This document shows, piece by piece, positions 7,134 through 16,844 of a stretch of DNA of 64,000 nucleotides (within the stretch, counting starts at the first letter, position 1; each line of letters begins with the position of its first letter). The DNA is taken from assembly GCF_000422245.1 (NCBI RefSeq), contig NZ_ATHI01000005.1:186001-250000 (forward strand), written 5' to 3'. Position numbers and translations under genes: made by a program. This stretch comes from Alkalidesulfovibrio alkalitolerans DSM 16529 (GTDB taxonomy: Bacteria; Desulfobacterota; Desulfovibrionia; Desulfovibrionales; Desulfovibrionaceae). The notes beneath the pieces were generated by a model, which made no database searches, was not told where the DNA came from, and worked only from the letters and a program-made list of their open reading frames with translations.

Positions 7134-8072
7134 ATGAAGTGCCGCCGTTGCAAGGCCCCAGCCCAGGTCAAGCTGCCCAGCCACAATACTGGATTCTGTC
7201 CGGAATGCTTCTTCCTCTTCTTCAGCCGCCAGGTGCAAAAGGCCGTCAAGGACCACGCCATGTTCACGCCTGCGGACCGCATCCTGGTGGCCCTGTCCGG
7301 CGGCAAGGACTCCCTCGGCCTGGCCAACGAGTTGAAAGAGCAGGGCTACGACGTCACGGGCCTGCACGTCTATCTGGGCATCCCCGGCTCGTCCGACGCC
7401 TCGCTCGCGCACATCGAGGCCTTTTGCGAGGCGCGCTCGATCCCCTTGATCGTGGCCTCCACCCCGGACATGGGGCTGGCCATCCCCGACGTCAAGGAAG
7501 CGCTCAGGGGCCGCCCCACCTGTTCGGCCTGCGGCTCCATCAAGCGCCACGTCTTCTCGCGCGTGGCCCGCGAGCAGGGCTTCACGGCCCTGGCCACGGG
7601 CCACAACCTCGACGACGAGACCGCGCGCCTCTTCGCCAACGTGCTGCGCTGGGACAAGGCCTACCTGGCCGACCAGGGGCCGTGCCTTGCGGATGACGGC
7701 GGACAGGCGCGCAAGGTGAAGCCGCTCTACCGCCTGACCGAATTCGAGACCGCCTGCTACGCCTTCCTCAAGGGCATCCCGCACGTCAGCGCGCCCTGCC
7801 CCTACTCGCGCGGCGCGTCCTTCACCGGCCACAAGGCGCTGCTCGAAAACCTCGAACAGTCGCGGCCCGGCGCCAAGACCCAGTTCTACGAAAACTTCCT
7901 GCGCGACGGACGCGAGGCCTTCGCGGCCTCGGCCCGCGCCACGGCCGGGCTCACGCCCTGCCTGGAGTGCGGCGCGCCCACGCCGCGCGAGGTCTGCGGC
8001 GTCTGCCAGTTGAAGAAGATGGTCGTGGCCCACAAGGCCGAGACCGCGCACGCGGAAGAGTCCCGGCAATGA
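7134..8072 (+). CDS. TtuA/TtcA-family tRNA 2-thiolation enzyme
   Basis: The 312-residue protein has an N-terminal zinc finger (C3, C6, C22, C25), the PP-loop SGGKDS at 55-60, C130 and C133 (PTCSAC), C222 (SAPCPYSRGAS) and a C-terminal CxxC...CxxC pair. This domain order matches TtuA, which 2-thiolates U54 of tRNAs using an Fe-S cluster and the carrier TtuB. TtcA (C32 thiolation) is shorter and lacks the two zinc fingers. Adjacent placement of a TtuB-like carrier favours TtuA. The stop overlaps the start of the next gene (ATGA). Confidence 0.85.
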   Translation: MKCRRCKAPAQVKLPSHNTGFCPECFFLFFSRQVQKAVKDHAMFTPADRILVALSGGKDSLGLANELKEQGYDVTGLHVYLGIPGSSDASLAHIEAFCEARSIPLIVASTPDMGLAIPDVKEALRGRPTCSACGSIKRHVFSRVAREQGFTALATGHNLDDETARLFANVLRWDKAYLADQGPCLADDGGQARKVKPLYRLTEFETACYAFLKGIPHVSAPCPYSRGASFTGHKALLENLEQSRPGAKTQFYENFLRDGREAFAASARATAGLTPCLECGAPTPREVCGVCQLKKMVVAHKAETAHAEESRQ

Positions 8073-8992
8073 ACGCGGTCGGGCTGATCGAGCGCGGCTT
8101 CCTGCCGCTCGCGCTCGGCCTCTCGGCCCTGGCCCTGGCGCATCCGCCGCTCTTCACCTGGATCGCCCCGCACATCGCCCTGGGCCTTGGGGTGATCATG
8201 TTCGGCATGGGGCTCACGCTCGACTTTTCCGACTTCGGCCGGGCCTTTCGCAACTGGCGCGGCGCGGGCACGGGCATCGTGCTGCAATACACGATCATGC
8301 CCATCCTGGCCGTGGCCGTCTCGGCCCTGCTCGGCCTGCCGCCCGAGGCGGCCGTGGGGCTCGTGCTCGTGGGCGCGTGCCCCGGCGGCACGGCCTCCAA
8401 CGTCATCACCTATCTGGCCCGGGCCGACGTGGCCCTGTCCGTGGTCATGACCCTCGTCTCCACCATGCTCGCCCCGCTCGTAACGCCCGCCCTGGTGCAA
8501 CTCCTGCTCGGCCACGAGATCCAGGTGGACTTCTGGGCCATGGTCCGCTCGGTCTTCTGGATCGTGCTCTTCCCGCTGCTCGACGGGCTGATAATCCGCA
8601 GCCTGCTGCGCGACCGCCTGCGACCCGTGGCCTGCATCTTTCCGGCCATATCCATGGTCACCATCTCGCTCATCATCGCCTGTGTGGTGGGGCTGAACCA
8701 GAAGACCATCCTGGCCTTCCCGGCGCTGGTCATGGCGGCCGTGGTCCTGCACAACGCGGCCGGATTCGGGCTTGGCTACCACTGCGCCCGGCTCATGGGC
8801 TCGGACGCCACGCGCGCGCGGACCATCTCCATCGAGGTGGGCATGCAGAATTCGGGTTTGGCCGTGGCCCTGGCCGGAGCCTTCTTCGGCCCGGCGGCCG
8901 CGCTGCCCGGAGCGATCTTCAGCCTGTGGCAGAACCTGGTGGGCGTGGCCCTGGCCAGGCGCTGGTCGCGCACGAATCCGCCTAAGTGCTGA
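8069..8992 (+). CDS. BASS family sodium:organic anion symporter
   Basis: A 307-residue, roughly ten-helix protein of the bile acid:Na+ symporter family. Motifs seen are GLGVIMFGMGLTLDFSDF, CPGGTASNVITYLARADVALSV and IEVGMQNSGLAVALA. Bacterial members carry diverse organic anions, including pantoate and 2-keto acids; the substrate here is unknown. The ATG overlaps the upstream TGA by 4 bp, so it is translationally coupled to the thiolase gene. That link may be only operon packing. It converges with the next gene, with one base between the stops. Confidence 0.88.
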   Translation: MNAVGLIERGFLPLALGLSALALAHPPLFTWIAPHIALGLGVIMFGMGLTLDFSDFGRAFRNWRGAGTGIVLQYTIMPILAVAVSALLGLPPEAAVGLVLVGACPGGTASNVITYLARADVALSVVMTLVSTMLAPLVTPALVQLLLGHEIQVDFWAMVRSVFWIVLFPLLDGLIIRSLLRDRLRPVACIFPAISMVTISLIIACVVGLNQKTILAFPALVMAAVVLHNAAGFGLGYHCARLMGSDATRARTISIEVGMQNSGLAVALAGAFFGPAAALPGAIFSLWQNLVGVALARRWSRTNPPKC

Positions 8993-8993
8993 A

Positions 8994-9476
8994 TTATTGG
9001 GATTTGAACTCCTGCAATTCGCGCATGAAAAGGTCCTCGGCCGAGGTGTCCGGCGTGCAGGAGACGCAGGCGCGCACGTTAAGCGGTCGGTCGTCGTCGC
9101 CCGAGAGGCAGCGCACCCTGACCAGGCGCTCGGTCTCGGAAAGCACCGACGGCACCTCGCCCGCCTGCTCGTCCATCCCCGAGACGAACGCCTCCACGCG
9201 CGGCGACGAGCCGCCGCTGCCGTAGCGGACCTGGGCGTCGCAACGCGCGGCCTGGGCGGCGGCGCGCCCGGTAAAATGGTAGCGGATGCGCTTGCCCGCG
9301 CAGGCGGGCGGCACCTCGACCTCGAACTGGTGGCGCGTGCCGTAGCTGCCGTAGACGTTCACCGGCCCGGCCTTCCAGTCCTCGGCGCAGCGGATGTCCA
9401 CGGGCTTGCCCGGGGTCAGGGCGCTCGCGGGCGCGGCCAGGCTCAAGACAGCCACGATGAGCATGATGCGCGTCAT
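8994..9476 (-). CDS. Hypothetical secreted protein
   Basis: The 160-residue product starts with a clear Sec signal peptide (MTRIMLIVAVLSLAAPASA). The mature part has six cysteines at irregular spacing and an SGDDD motif, but no family I recognise. GGGAGGGAC before the ATG is a strong SD, which is why I chose this start rather than the long open frame upstream. It is probably periplasmic or outer-surface exposed. Confidence 0.7.
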   Translation of the reverse strand: MTRIMLIVAVLSLAAPASALTPGKPVDIRCAEDWKAGPVNVYGSYGTRHQFEVEVPPACAGKRIRYHFTGRAAAQAARCDAQVRYGSGGSSPRVEAFVSGMDEQAGEVPSVLSETERLVRVRCLSGDDDRPLNVRACVSCTPDTSAEDLFMRELQEFKSQ

Positions 9477-9559
9477 TGTCCCTCCCCCGTCAGACCGCCC
9501 CGAGAGTGCCATTGGCCCTTTTCGAGCGATCCGCAAAACAGAATCTGTCAACAGTCTTC

Positions 9560-12037
9560 CTAGATATCCCCTTCTCTTTCTCCACTTGTACGACGCCTGG
9601 GGCGCTCGGCGCAAGGCTCGCGCGGCGCTGGCCCGGCCAGGAACGTCCGCACGCTCGGCGCGGCGTCCGGGCCGTCCCATGTCACGCGCACCGCGCCGTA
9701 CGCTCCGGTGTCGTAGAGCGGCACGCCGCGAGCGCCCAGGGCCTCGCGGACCGCGCAGGAAGGGAAGTTCCACTGGTTGAGCCAGCCCGTGCCCGCGGCC
9801 GCGATGCGTGGCGCCACTGCGTCGAGCAGGGCGGGCGAGAGGCTTCCGGCCGCGCCGTGATGCGGCAGGACCAAAAGATCGGCGGACAACTCGCTCCCCG
9901 CGTCGAGCAGGGCGCGAATGCCTGCCCGCTCCACGTCGCCCGGCAACAGCGCAAGGGGCCGTCCCCGCCACACGAGCCTGAGCACCAGAGAGCCGTCGTT
10001 GCTGCCGCGCCCGGCGAAATCCGGGGCGGGGTGCAAAACGTCGAGCCGTAATTCACGGCCAAGGTCGATGCGCTCCCCGGCCGTGACCACGCGGCTGTCC
10101 ACGCCGCGCGCGTCGAGAAGCGGCAAAAGCTCGCGCAGGGAATGCGCCTCGCCGTCCCTGCCGTTCCAGGCGAAGCCGCCGACCCGAAGGGCTCGGACAA
10201 CAGCCGCCGCGCCCCCGGCGTGATCCCGATCGGCGTGCGACACGGCCAAAACGTCCAGGCGCGGATCGCGGTTCAAGGTCAGGCGGGGAACCACCACGGC
10301 GCGGCCCACGTCGAAGGTCCGGCTGGCCAAGCCGCCCGCGTCCAGAAGCAGCCGCGCGCCGCCCGGTCCCTCGACGAGCACGGCCAACCCTTGGCCCACG
10401 TCGATCAACTCCACGGCCACGCGCTCGCGCCGCTCCTCGTACCCGGCCAGGACGACCGGACCGGCCAGGAGCGCGAAGCAAAGGCCGAGCACAGCCAACG
10501 GCCGACGGGGCAGAAAGAACCACACGGCCAGAAGCCAGGCCCCGAGCATGGCGGGCCAGAGCGGCCGCACGCCCGTGAGGACCACGAGCAGGCCCGAGGC
10601 GTCGGCCCGCGCCAGGAGCGCGAACAGCGCCTCGGCCGGGAGCGAGGCCAGCCACAGGAGCCAAGCCGCCGCTCCGTCAAGGCCGAGGGCCAGCGGCACG
10701 AGCGCGGCCAGTCCGAGCGGCATGAGCCAGACCTGCATCAGGGGCAGCCAGAAGAGGTTCCAGACGAGCCCGAGCGGAACCTCGCCGAAGGCCTGCAGCG
10801 TGAGCGGCAAAAGTGCCAGGTTGGCGCACAGGCTCACACCGAGGATGCACAGCGGCCAGCGCAGCAGAAACCGCGCCCGCTCGGCGGGGATCAGGCGCTC
10901 GGACAACCGTCCGGCCAGACGGTCGAAGTACGGCGCGCCCACGATGATCCCGGCCACGGCCAGGGCCGACATGCGAAGCCCGAGGTCGAAGAGGGAGAGC
11001 GGCGAAAGGAGCAAAAGCACGGCCAGGGCCAGAAACAGGCCGTCCAGAAAGGCCCCCCGGCGGCCGCGCCAGAGCATGAACCCGAAGGCCGCGAACATCA
11101 GGGCCGCGCGCAGCAGCGAATGGCTCGCCCCGCCGAGCCAGACGTAGAGAAGCGCCAGGGGTGCGGCCATGAGCACGGCCAGGCGCGGCAGGGGCAGGCG
11201 CAGGTACGTGGCGGGCCGCACGCGGCCAACGGCAAGGGCCAGGGCCGCGCCGAGCCCCACGGCCATGGCCAGGTGCAGCCCCGAGAGGGCCAGGGTGTGG
11301 GCCAGCGCGGCCGCGCGCAGGCGCTCCACGCTCTCCTGGGAGAGTCCGGAGCGGTCCCCGGCCAGCAGGGCCGTGACGAGCGCCCCGGCCTGCCCCTTGG
11401 GCGCGAGGGCCGAAAGCCTCTCCACCAAGGCCAGCCGCCGCGCCCATATCCCTAAGACCCCGGGGGCCTCGAGCGTGGCCGCGTCGCCGCGCGCGTAGGC
11501 CCGCCAGAAGGCCCCGCGCGTCTGCCAGTAGAAGGTGAAATCCGCTCCGCCGAAATTGCGGAAACCGCCCTGGGGGTAGACGCGGGTGCTTGTCGTGAGG
11601 CGTGCGCCGGGCGCGGGGGGCCGGGGCGGATAATGCCAGGAAAGGACCAGACGGCCTGGCAGGGTTTCATGCGCGCCGTCCTCGCGCAGGCAGGCGAGAT
11701 CATCCAGGATCAGCCGCCAGGCCCCTTCGGGCCGCTGCTCGGCCTCGACCACGAGGCCCGAAAGCTCTACCCGCTCGCGCTCGATGATCCAGGCCGGGAT
11801 TTCAGGTTGCGCGGGCAGTCGCACGGCCGCAAGGCAAAACCCGAGAACGAAGACGGCGAGCAGCGGCAGCGGCCGGAAACGGACGGGATCGCCCGACCGA
11901 ATGCACAGGCCGAGCACGGCGAGGCCGACCGCGCCCATGAGCGGATCGCGCAGGGCGACGATGCCCGCGCCGTAAGCCAGCAGCAGAAGCTGCCACAGAA
12001 AAAGACCGCGCGGCCCGGTCTGTTCGGTCTGCCGCAC
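9560..12037 (-). CDS. comEC: ComEC/Rec2 family DNA uptake channel
   Basis: The 825-residue membrane protein has the full ComEC order. First come N-terminal helices and an OB-like domain ([13 protein letters not shown]). A multi-helix Competence domain follows ([12 protein letters not shown], then [17 protein letters not shown]). Last is a C-terminal metallo-beta-lactamase domain with [10 protein letters not shown] and [10 protein letters not shown]. ComEC carries single-stranded DNA across the inner membrane in natural transformation. No other competence gene is nearby. The start is the ATG giving MRQTEQ, and the length is typical. Confidence 0.93.
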   Translation of the reverse strand: MRQTEQTGPRGLFLWQLLLLAYGAGIVALRDPLMGAVGLAVLGLCIRSGDPVRFRPLPLLAVFVLGFCLAAVRLPAQPEIPAWIIERERVELSGLVVEAEQRPEGAWRLILDDLACLREDGAHETLPGRLVLSWHYPPRPPAPGARLTTSTRVYPQGGFRNFGGADFTFYWQTRGAFWRAYARGDAATLEAPGVLGIWARRLALVERLSALAPKGQAGALVTALLAGDRSGLSQESVERLRAAALAHTLALSGLHLAMAVGLGAALALAVGRVRPATYLRLPLPRLAVLMAAPLALLYVWLGGASHSLLRAALMFAAFGFMLWRGRRGAFLDGLFLALAVLLLLSPLSLFDLGLRMSALAVAGIIVGAPYFDRLAGRLSERLIPAERARFLLRWPLCILGVSLCANLALLPLTLQAFGEVPLGLVWNLFWLPLMQVWLMPLGLAALVPLALGLDGAAAWLLWLASLPAEALFALLARADASGLLVVLTGVRPLWPAMLGAWLLAVWFFLPRRPLAVLGLCFALLAGPVVLAGYEERRERVAVELIDVGQGLAVLVEGPGGARLLLDAGGLASRTFDVGRAVVVPRLTLNRDPRLDVLAVSHADRDHAGGAAAVVRALRVGGFAWNGRDGEAHSLRELLPLLDARGVDSRVVTAGERIDLGRELRLDVLHPAPDFAGRGSNDGSLVLRLVWRGRPLALLPGDVERAGIRALLDAGSELSADLLVLPHHGAAGSLSPALLDAVAPRIAAAGTGWLNQWNFPSCAVREALGARGVPLYDTGAYGAVRVTWDGPDAAPSVRTFLAGPAPREPCAERPRRRTSGEREGDI

Positions 12038-12094
12038 GTCTCCCCCCTCGCCGTCCAGGGCGTCCGGGCCTCGCCCTTTCGCCCGCTTGCGCCC

Positions 12095-13345
12095 CTAACC
12101 TTTGACCCGGGAAATCGACGCCCCCACAGCCGTAAGCTTCTGCTCGATGTTCTCGTAGCCGCGGTCGAGGTGATAGATGCGCTGCACCTCGGTGGCCCCC
12201 TTGGCAGAAAGGCCCGCCAGCACGAGCGAGGCCGAGGCGCGCAGGTCCGAGGCCATGACCGGCGCGCCCGTGAGGGGCCGTTGCCCCTTGACCACGGCGG
12301 TGTGGCCCTTGACCTTGATGTCCGCGCCCATGCGGTTCAACTCCATGACGTGCATGAAGCGGTTCTCGAAGATCGTCTCCTCGACCATGGAAAGGCCCTT
12401 TGCCTTGCACATCAGGGTCGTGATCTGGGCCTGCATGTCCGTGGGGAAGCCCGGATAGGGAAGGGTCTCCACCTCCACGCCCACGAGGTCGTCGCCGCTC
12501 CTGACGATCACGCCCTCCTCGGTCTCGTTGATCCACACGCCCATCTCGCGCAGGGTGTGGGCCAGCGCGTCCAGTTCGGGCAAGGGGCAGTCGCGCAGCA
12601 ACAATTCGCCGTCCGTGAGCGGCGCGGCAATCATGTACGTTCCGGCCTCGATGCGGTCGGGCATGACGCGGTACGACGTGCCCTTCAGTTCGCTCACGCC
12701 CTGGATGCGCACCACGCTCGTGCCCTGGCCCTCGATCCTGGCCCCGCAGGCGTTGAGGAAGTTGGCCAGATCGGCCACCTCGGGCTCGCGGGCCGCGTTC
12801 TCGATGACGCTCTCGCCCTCGGCCAGGGCCGCGGCCATCATCAGATGCTCCGTGGCGCCCACGGACGGAAAACGCAGAACGATGCGCGCACCCTTAAGGC
12901 CGTCGGTGCGGCCGATGATGTAGCCTTCGGAGAGCTCGAAGGTCGCGCCCAAGGCTTCGAGGCCCGTGAGGTGGATGTCCACGGGCCGCGAGCCGATGGC
13001 GCAGCCGCCGGGCATGGAGACCCTGGCCTCGCCCAGCACGGCCAGGAGCGGCCCCAGGCAGAGCACCGAGGCGCGCATGGTCTTGACTAGTTCGTAGGGC
13101 GCGTGCGGCGTGAGCCTGTCGCACTCCACGACCACGGTGTTGTCCGTGAAGGTGGTGCGGCAGCCCAGGATGTTCAGGAGCTTGCAGGACGTATGGATGT
13201 CCGCCAGGCGCGGCACGTTGGTCAGTTCGATGCGGCCGGTGGGCAGGATGCAGGCCATGAGGATGGGCAGGGCGGCGTTCTTGGAGCCGCTGATGGTGAT
13301 GGTCCCGTGCAGGGGACCGGCGTTCTTGACGATGAGTTTGTCCAT
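12095..13345 (-). CDS. murA: UDP-N-acetylglucosamine 1-carboxyvinyltransferase
   Basis: MurA catalyses the first committed step of peptidoglycan synthesis, transferring enolpyruvate from PEP to UDP-GlcNAc. The 416-residue product has K22-N23 (SGSKNAALP), the catalytic Cys115 in [10 protein letters not shown]120 and the [10 protein letters not shown] motif near residue 300. With Cys115 present the enzyme should be fosfomycin-sensitive, as inferred from the family. The ATG follows AAGGAAGG, and the upstream in-frame extension is not homologous. Confidence 0.97.
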   Translation of the reverse strand: MDKLIVKNAGPLHGTITISGSKNAALPILMACILPTGRIELTNVPRLADIHTSCKLLNILGCRTTFTDNTVVVECDRLTPHAPYELVKTMRASVLCLGPLLAVLGEARVSMPGGCAIGSRPVDIHLTGLEALGATFELSEGYIIGRTDGLKGARIVLRFPSVGATEHLMMAAALAEGESVIENAAREPEVADLANFLNACGARIEGQGTSVVRIQGVSELKGTSYRVMPDRIEAGTYMIAAPLTDGELLLRDCPLPELDALAHTLREMGVWINETEEGVIVRSGDDLVGVEVETLPYPGFPTDMQAQITTLMCKAKGLSMVEETIFENRFMHVMELNRMGADIKVKGHTAVVKGQRPLTGAPVMASDLRASASLVLAGLSAKGATEVQRIYHLDRGYENIEQKLTAVGASISRVKG

Positions 13346-13412
13346 GAAACCTTCCTTGCGAGAATACCCAGGGCGGAAAACAAGCGATATTTTCGCGCCT
13401 TGGGTCATCAGC

Positions 13413-13435
13413 ACGGCCCGCCTTTGGCGGGCCGT
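13413..13435. terminator. Hairpin between nth and murA (terminator-like, weak)
   Basis: ACGGCCCGCC and GGCGGGCCGT form a 10-bp perfect stem with a 3-nt loop. No T-run follows on either strand. It lies upstream of murA and downstream of nth and could terminate or protect the nth transcript. Confidence 0.4.
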
Positions 13436-13478
13436 TGGCTGGAGGCGCTTCGCGAGCGGCCTGGAGGCATCCTAGCGT

Positions 13479-14123
13479 TCAGGCGGATTTTGTCACGCCC
13501 TTTTTGGGGCACAGGACCGCGACGGCGCAGGCCGAGCAGCGCGGCAGCCTAGCTTGGCACACGGCCCGTCCGTGCTGGATGAGCAGATGGTTGATCTCGC
13601 CCCAGACGCTTTGTTCGAACGCGGCGCACAGGTCGGTCTCGATGACCTCGGGCCGCTTGGAGCCGGAAAGGCCAAGGCGTAGCGCGAGCCGCGCCACGTG
13701 GGTGTCCACGGCGATGCCCCGGACGAGGCCGAAGGCCTGGGTGAGCACGATGTTGGCCGTCTTACGGGCCACGCCCGGCAGGCGCACCAGGTCGGCCATG
13801 GTCCGGGGGACATCGCCCCCGAACTCGTCCACGATCATGCGCGCGGCGGCCACGATGTTCCTGGCCTTGTTGCGAAAGAAACCCGTGGAGCGAACCGCCT
13901 GCTCCACCTCGGAGACATCCGCGCGGGCCATCTCGGCCGGCCCCGGCCAGCGCGCGAAGAGCGCGGGCGTGACCTTGTTCACCTGTTCGTCCGTGCACTG
14001 GGCGGAAAGAATGGTGGCCACCAGGAGTTCGAAGGGCGTGGTGAAATCGAGGAACGATCGTACAGGAGGATAGAGCGCGCGCAGGGCATCGTACACCTGG
14101 GCGGCACGTTGTTTATCTTTCAT
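13479..14123 (-). CDS. nth: Endonuclease III (DNA glycosylase/AP lyase)
   Basis: Removes oxidised pyrimidines from DNA and cleaves the abasic site. The 214-residue protein has the helix-hairpin-helix LPGVARKTA with catalytic K121, D140 in VDTHVAR and the [4Fe-4S] ligands C-x6-C-x2-C-x5-C near the C-terminus. Length and spacing match E. coli Nth. GAGGTG upstream of ATG 14123 supports this start over in-frame alternatives further out. Confidence 0.95.
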   Translation of the reverse strand: MKDKQRAAQVYDALRALYPPVRSFLDFTTPFELLVATILSAQCTDEQVNKVTPALFARWPGPAEMARADVSEVEQAVRSTGFFRNKARNIVAAARMIVDEFGGDVPRTMADLVRLPGVARKTANIVLTQAFGLVRGIAVDTHVARLALRLGLSGSKRPEVIETDLCAAFEQSVWGEINHLLIQHGRAVCQARLPRCSACAVAVLCPKKGVTKSA

Positions 14124-14272
14124 CGTTGCACCTCGGATCATGAAAACTGCATTGCCCGGTTTACATGATGCGCAATTGCCGCATCGAAGTACACCTGTTG
14201 CACGAATGCACAATTTGTGGTTAGAAGGAGCGGGCCGTTTAAAGCGGCCGAACCGAAAGGGAGGGTAACGAC

Positions 14273-14584
14273 GTGTCGTCCATGATGAAAGGCTTGTGCA
14301 TTCTGGCCTTTATTCTCGTCTTCGCGGCCATGGCAGGGAACTCCTCATTCCCCACCGACGCCGCCGCCCACACGTCTGAAGGCGAGGCCCTGGTGAAGAA
14401 CGTTTGCGGCCGCTGTCACAGCGCCCAGCGCGTCTGCGCCAATCTCGGCCGCGACCAGATATATTGGGAGCGCACCGTGACGCGCATGCGCCAAAACGGT
14501 GCTGCCCTTTCCGCCCCCGACATCTCCAGCGCGGCGACGTATCTCGCCGGGCAAAAGAAGGATACCGCCCCGTTCTGCAACTGA
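14273..14584 (+). CDS. Small exported monohaem cytochrome c
   Basis: The 103-residue product has an N-terminal signal/anchor (about 6-22) and one haem c site, CGRCH, at 45-49. A conserved-looking tail with W-x-x-x-V-x-x-M and YLAG follows, and the M is a likely sixth ligand region. It is a soluble or membrane-tethered periplasmic electron carrier; its partner is unknown. The GTG at 14273 is chosen because GGGAGGG ends 6 bp upstream, while the ATGs at 14282/14285 are too far from it. Confidence 0.82.
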   Translation: MSSMMKGLCILAFILVFAAMAGNSSFPTDAAAHTSEGEALVKNVCGRCHSAQRVCANLGRDQIYWERTVTRMRQNGAALSAPDISSAATYLAGQKKDTAPFCN

Positions 14585-14612
14585 TGCGCCACGCATCCGC
14601 AAAGGAGCATGA

Positions 14613-14942
14613 ATGTCTCTCGCAACGCTGTACGTCACCACTCCGGACAAATCCACCGCGACGGCCATCGCCAAGGAGCTTTTGCAACGCAAGATCATTG
14701 CCTGCGTCAACATCTTCGATCCTGTTTCGTCCATGTACTGGTGGGAAGGCAAGATCGAGGAGACATCCGAAACGGTCATGCTCTGCAAGACGCGCATGCG
14801 CGACGTTCCGCGCGCCATCAAGGCGGTCAAGGAACTGCACCCCTACGACGTGCCCTGCGTCACGGCCACTCCCATTCTCAAGGCCAATCTGGACTACATC
14901 AAGTGGGTGGAATCCATCTGCGCCGAAGGGGAGGAGAGCTGA
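14613..14942 (+). CDS. cutA: Divalent-cation tolerance protein CutA
   Basis: The 109-residue protein matches CutA1 over its whole length: LYVTTPDKSTATAIAKELL, then ACVNIFDPVSSMYWWEGKIEE (landmarks ACVNI and YWW), then HPYDVPCV. CutA forms trimers with a PII-like fold. It was linked genetically to copper tolerance, but its biochemical role is unsettled. AAAGGAG precedes the ATG. It is tightly packed between the cytochrome and the PfkB kinase gene (3 bp to the latter). Confidence 0.95.
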   Translation: MSLATLYVTTPDKSTATAIAKELLQRKIIACVNIFDPVSSMYWWEGKIEETSETVMLCKTRMRDVPRAIKAVKELHPYDVPCVTATPILKANLDYIKWVESICAEGEES

Positions 14943-14945
14943 TTC

Positions 14946-15875
14946 ATGCGCCTGTTCGTCAACGGCTCGCTCGCCTATGACCGGATCATGACCTTTCCCG
15001 GCCGGTTCCAGGATCACATCCTGCCGGACAAACTGCACATCCTCAACGTCTGCTTCCTGGTGGAGGGCCTTGACGAGAAGTTCGGCGGCACGGCGGGCAA
15101 TATCGCCTATTCGCTACGCCTGCTCGACGAGGATCCGCTGATCATCGGCAGCGCGGGCAAGGACTTCGACGCTTACTCCCACTGGCTGCGCGCCCAGGGA
15201 CTTTCGCTGCGCGGCATCAGGATCGTGGAGACGGAGTTCACGGCCGGAGCCTATATCACCACGGACAAGGCCGACAACCAGATCACTGGCTTCAACCCCG
15301 GCGCCATGCGACACCCCTCCAGTTTCGATTGGAACACCGTGCCGCCCGTGGACGCCTTGGCCATCATCTCGCCGGGCAACGTGCAGGACATGACCGAATA
15401 CCCGCGCATCCTGCGCCAGTTGAAGATCCCCTACATTTTCGATCCCGGCCAGCAGACCACGGCCCTGTCTCCCGAGCAACTCATCGAGGCTATCACGGGC
15501 GCGGCCATCCTCACGGTCAACGACTACGAGCTCGAACTGATCATGAACGTCACGGGCAAGACGCGCGAGGAACTGCAGCAACTCACGGGCGCGGTCATCG
15601 TCACCCTGGGCGAAAAGGGCTCGCTGATCCTCAAGAAAGGGCGAGAAATTCCGGTTCCGGCCGCCAAGGCCGCCAAGGTAGCCGATCCCACCGGCGCTGG
15701 CGACGCCTTCAGGGCGGGCCTGTTGCACGGCCTCGCCAAGGGGATGGAATTGCCCGACGCCGCGCTCATCGGCGCGACCTGCGCGAGCTTTTGCGTGGAG
15801 CGCCACGGCACCCAGGAGCACGCCTTCTCGGCCGAGGAATTCGCCGCCCGCCACAGGGAGAACTTCGGAATCTGA
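14946..15875 (+). CDS. PfkB family sugar/nucleoside kinase (adenosine kinase-like)
   Basis: The 309-residue protein is a ribokinase-fold kinase. It has the N-terminal NGSLAYDRIM strand, the GGTAGNIAYSLRLLDED substrate-binding segment and the C-terminal anion hole/catalytic motif DPTGAGDAFRAG near 252-263. The NIAYSLRLL wording resembles adenosine kinase-type bacterial members, which phosphorylate nucleosides, but substrate cannot be fixed by reading. It starts 3 bp after cutA and ends before a terminator. Confidence 0.85.
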   Translation: MRLFVNGSLAYDRIMTFPGRFQDHILPDKLHILNVCFLVEGLDEKFGGTAGNIAYSLRLLDEDPLIIGSAGKDFDAYSHWLRAQGLSLRGIRIVETEFTAGAYITTDKADNQITGFNPGAMRHPSSFDWNTVPPVDALAIISPGNVQDMTEYPRILRQLKIPYIFDPGQQTTALSPEQLIEAITGAAILTVNDYELELIMNVTGKTREELQQLTGAVIVTLGEKGSLILKKGREIPVPAAKAAKVADPTGAGDAFRAGLLHGLAKGMELPDAALIGATCASFCVERHGTQEHAFSAEEFAARHRENFGI

Positions 15876-15900
15876 CCCGCTCTCTTTCCCCCACAAATGA

Positions 15901-15944
15901 TCGAGGCCCCTACTCCCGCGCCGGGAAAGGGGCCTCGAATTTTT
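15901..15944 (+). terminator. Rho-independent terminator
   Basis: TCGAGGCCCC (15901-15910) pairs with GGGGCCTCGA (15929-15938), followed by ATTTTTC. It closes the cytochrome-cutA-PfkB unit. Confidence 0.85.
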
Positions 15945-15997
15945 CGAACGGCTAAAGGACAGGGTTTCAGCGCCTCGCGGCCGTTGGAAAAGCCCGT

Positions 15998-16642
15998 TCA
16001 GCCCGGATGGCCGATGCTCTGCGCCAGGGTGATGTGCTGGCGCGGCACAAGGCCCAGGGCCGCGGCCAAACGCGGCCGGTCAATGGAGGCCCGCACCACC
16101 GTGGCCAGCCCCAGGGCGGCGCAGACCAGATAGACGTTCTGGCTGATGAAGCCCGTGTCCCAGGCGGCGTAGCGCTCCTTCTCCGACTCGGCCGCGCCGA
16201 TGCGCTCGTAATCCGCCGCATAGACAAGATTGAGCGGCGCGGATGCGGCGAAGGCTTGGCTGCCCGCCAGCTCCCGGATGTCCTGATCGGCCACGGGAAC
16301 GAGGGCATGGCCCTGCGCGTCGTAACGATACGCGCCAGCCGCCATGACCGCGTAGACGTCGATCTCCTGGAAATTGCGCGCAGAGGGCGCGGTGCGCCTG
16401 CCGTCGCCCCGGTTCACGCCAAAGGCCGCCCACAGGATGTCCGAAAGTTCCTGCTCGCCGAGTTCGCGCGGCGCGAAGGAGCGCGAACTCCTGCGCTCGG
16501 CCAGGGCCTTCATGAGCGGCATCCCGCCGTCGGTTCGCGGCGCGGGCAGCGGTCTCGCCGCGCTCTGGGCATGAGCCGCGCCCGGCAGAAGACCGGTGGC
16601 CGCCAGCACGGCGGCTCCGGCCAGAAAGGTCCGTCTGTCCAT
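15998..16642 (-). CDS. Tat-exported nitroreductase-like flavoprotein
   Basis: The 214-residue product starts MDRRTFLAGAAVLAATG, a short twin-arginine signal, and has a nitroreductase fold. Landmarks are ERRSSRSFAPRELGEQELSDILWAAFG, NRGDGRRTAPSARN, and AWDTGFISQNVYLVCAALGLATVV. Nitroreductase-family enzymes bind FMN and reduce nitro or quinone groups; SagB-type members oxidise azolines. Tat export suggests it folds with its cofactor before secretion to the periplasm. The physiological substrate is unknown. Confidence 0.85.
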   Translation of the reverse strand: MDRRTFLAGAAVLAATGLLPGAAHAQSAARPLPAPRTDGGMPLMKALAERRSSRSFAPRELGEQELSDILWAAFGVNRGDGRRTAPSARNFQEIDVYAVMAAGAYRYDAQGHALVPVADQDIRELAGSQAFAASAPLNLVYAADYERIGAAESEKERYAAWDTGFISQNVYLVCAALGLATVVRASIDRPRLAAALGLVPRQHITLAQSIGHPG

Positions 16643-16780
16643 GCGTCACCTCCCGTGTTCCGTGCGAAGAACCATCGGATGCGCCGACGCTTCTTCGCTC
16701 CATTATGTACGCTAGCCCAGGCGAAACGGCGCGGTCAACCCGAAACGGACGATGGCGGCTTGATCCGCCTCGCGCTCGCA

Positions 16781-16814
16781 AAAAAGCCCCGTGCATGCTC
16801 GATGCACGGGGCTT
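16781..16814 (-). terminator. Rho-independent terminator of mgtE
   Basis: On the minus strand a 13-bp perfect stem (AAGCCCCGTGCAT and complement) with a short loop is followed by six Ts. It lies 31 bp after the mgtE stop. Confidence 0.9.
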
Positions 16815-16844
16815 ATTCGCCCTCCGCCGGATGGGCCAAACCGA

